Below, piece after piece: positions 48,749-49,109 of a DNA stretch of 49,109 nt. This DNA comes from Tenacibaculum aiptasiae. GTDB lineage: Bacteria > Bacteroidota > Bacteroidia > Flavobacteriales > Flavobacteriaceae. The stretch spans positions 1 through 49,109 of the forward strand of contig NZ_WAAU01000034.1 of the NCBI RefSeq assembly GCF_008806755.1. The letters are read 5' to 3'. The position numbers and the translations under genes are program-made. The notes under the pieces were generated by a model that was given only the letters and a program-made list of their open reading frames with translations, did not search any database and had not been told where the DNA came from. How positions within the stretch are numbered: position 1 is the stretch's first letter; each line of letters begins with the position of its first letter.

Positions 48749-49109
48749 TCCGTAATTCTTGCAACCTTATTTATAAAACTAGCATCCTAAAGTATAAAAT
48801 TACCAATCCCATTCTATATTCTAACGCCCTAATTTATAAAACTAGCGTCCTAAAGTATAAAACTACCAATCCCATTGTATATTCTAATACCCTAATTTAT
48901 AAAACTGCCAATCCTATTGTATATTCTACAACCCTATTTTATAAAACTAGCGTCCTAAAGTAGAAAACTACCAATCCCATTGTATATTCTAATACCCTAA
49001 TTTATAAAACTGCCAATCCTATTGTATATTCTACAACCCTATTTTATAAAACTAGCGTCCTAAAGTAGAAAACTACCAATCCCATTGTATATTCTAATAC
49101 CCTAATTTA
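48749..49109. repeat. 21-bp tandem repeat array, continuing past the window end
   Basis: Sixteen 21-bp units run from 48770 to 49105, preceded by one decayed unit (48749-48769) and followed by the first bases of another. Three main unit types (A, B, C) share a TATAAAAC or TATATTC core and end in CC-TA; two more (D, E) are variants. The order is A-B-C, A-B-C, D-E, A-B-C, D-E, A-B-C, giving 63-bp and 42-bp blocks. The last two D-E-A-B-C blocks (48896-49000 and 49001-49105) are identical over 105 bp. There are no spacers, so it is not CRISPR. The period is about two helical turns. Confidence 0.9.

Noticed and set aside
48770..49105. Possible CRISPR array
   Set aside because: Units follow directly with no unique spacers, and no cas-like gene lies nearby; this is a tandem repeat.
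1..49109. tRNA, rRNA or insertion sequences
   Set aside because: No cloverleaf-like intergenic segment, rRNA-like stretch, transposase motif or flanking inverted repeats were found by eye.

Overview
This window looks like a contiguous piece of chromosome from a marine-type member of the Flavobacteriaceae, probably Tenacibaculum or a close relative. The family call rests on several things seen in the sequence. It has proteins with the type B sorting domain of the type IX secretion system, the block rpmB-rpmG-DUF4295-ftsY, menaquinone genes menB and menD, and promoters with the Bacteroidota -7 box TAnnTTTG instead of the E. coli type. Shine-Dalgarno sites are generally absent and the DNA is strongly AT-rich. 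The genus is a guess. No rRNA, tRNA, insertion sequence, prophage or CRISPR array was seen.

Layout. 1-3743: two tandem T9SS-secreted proteins, the first cut by the window edge. 3811-9818: uvrB, sucC and a CBM9/DUF5916 outer-membrane protein, with a signal-rich divergent intergenic region between the last two. 9909-14326: a LolD-type ATPase, a CPBP membrane protease, a TIGR02757 protein, an S10 serine carboxypeptidase, a LOV-like PAS protein and a small DUF6122 membrane protein, all on the + strand. 14358-16705: a FIST sensor protein and a histidine kinase in one operon behind a direct-repeat operator. 16711-25458: a mostly housekeeping minus-strand block (Dph6-like PP-loop protein, rimO, amidase lipoprotein, ftsY, DUF4295, rpmG, rpmB, cinA, FAH hydrolase, small membrane protein, menB).

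25551-32279: an esterase-fold protein without its catalytic serine, a shortened CvfB-like RNA-binding protein with menD, fsa, an SDR and an M1 peptidase. 32305-33705: an accessory pair, an FRG-domain protein and a DUF6891-like protein. 33782-44521: a long + strand run built around a molybdenum hydroxylase (xdhA, xdhB, xdhC), interleaved with a PLP enzyme, two GNAT acetyltransferases, an M23 peptidase, a membrane protein with no standard start codon, a Crp/Fnr regulator and an SDR. 44555-48725: accessory genes, including a free-standing EF-Tu domain III-like protein, three lipoproteins (one a VOC protein), a VOC-AraC pair and a decayed gene. 48749-49109: a 21-bp tandem repeat array running off the window end.

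The most interesting parts are the 21-bp array with its nested 63/42/105-bp structure, the FIST-kinase operon with its LytTR-like direct repeats, the EF-Tu domain III-like orphan, the catalytic-residue losses in the LOV-like and esterase-like proteins, and the start-less membrane gene in the xanthine dehydrogenase cluster. None of these alone proves a new system. Family names come from reading motifs, without database searches.
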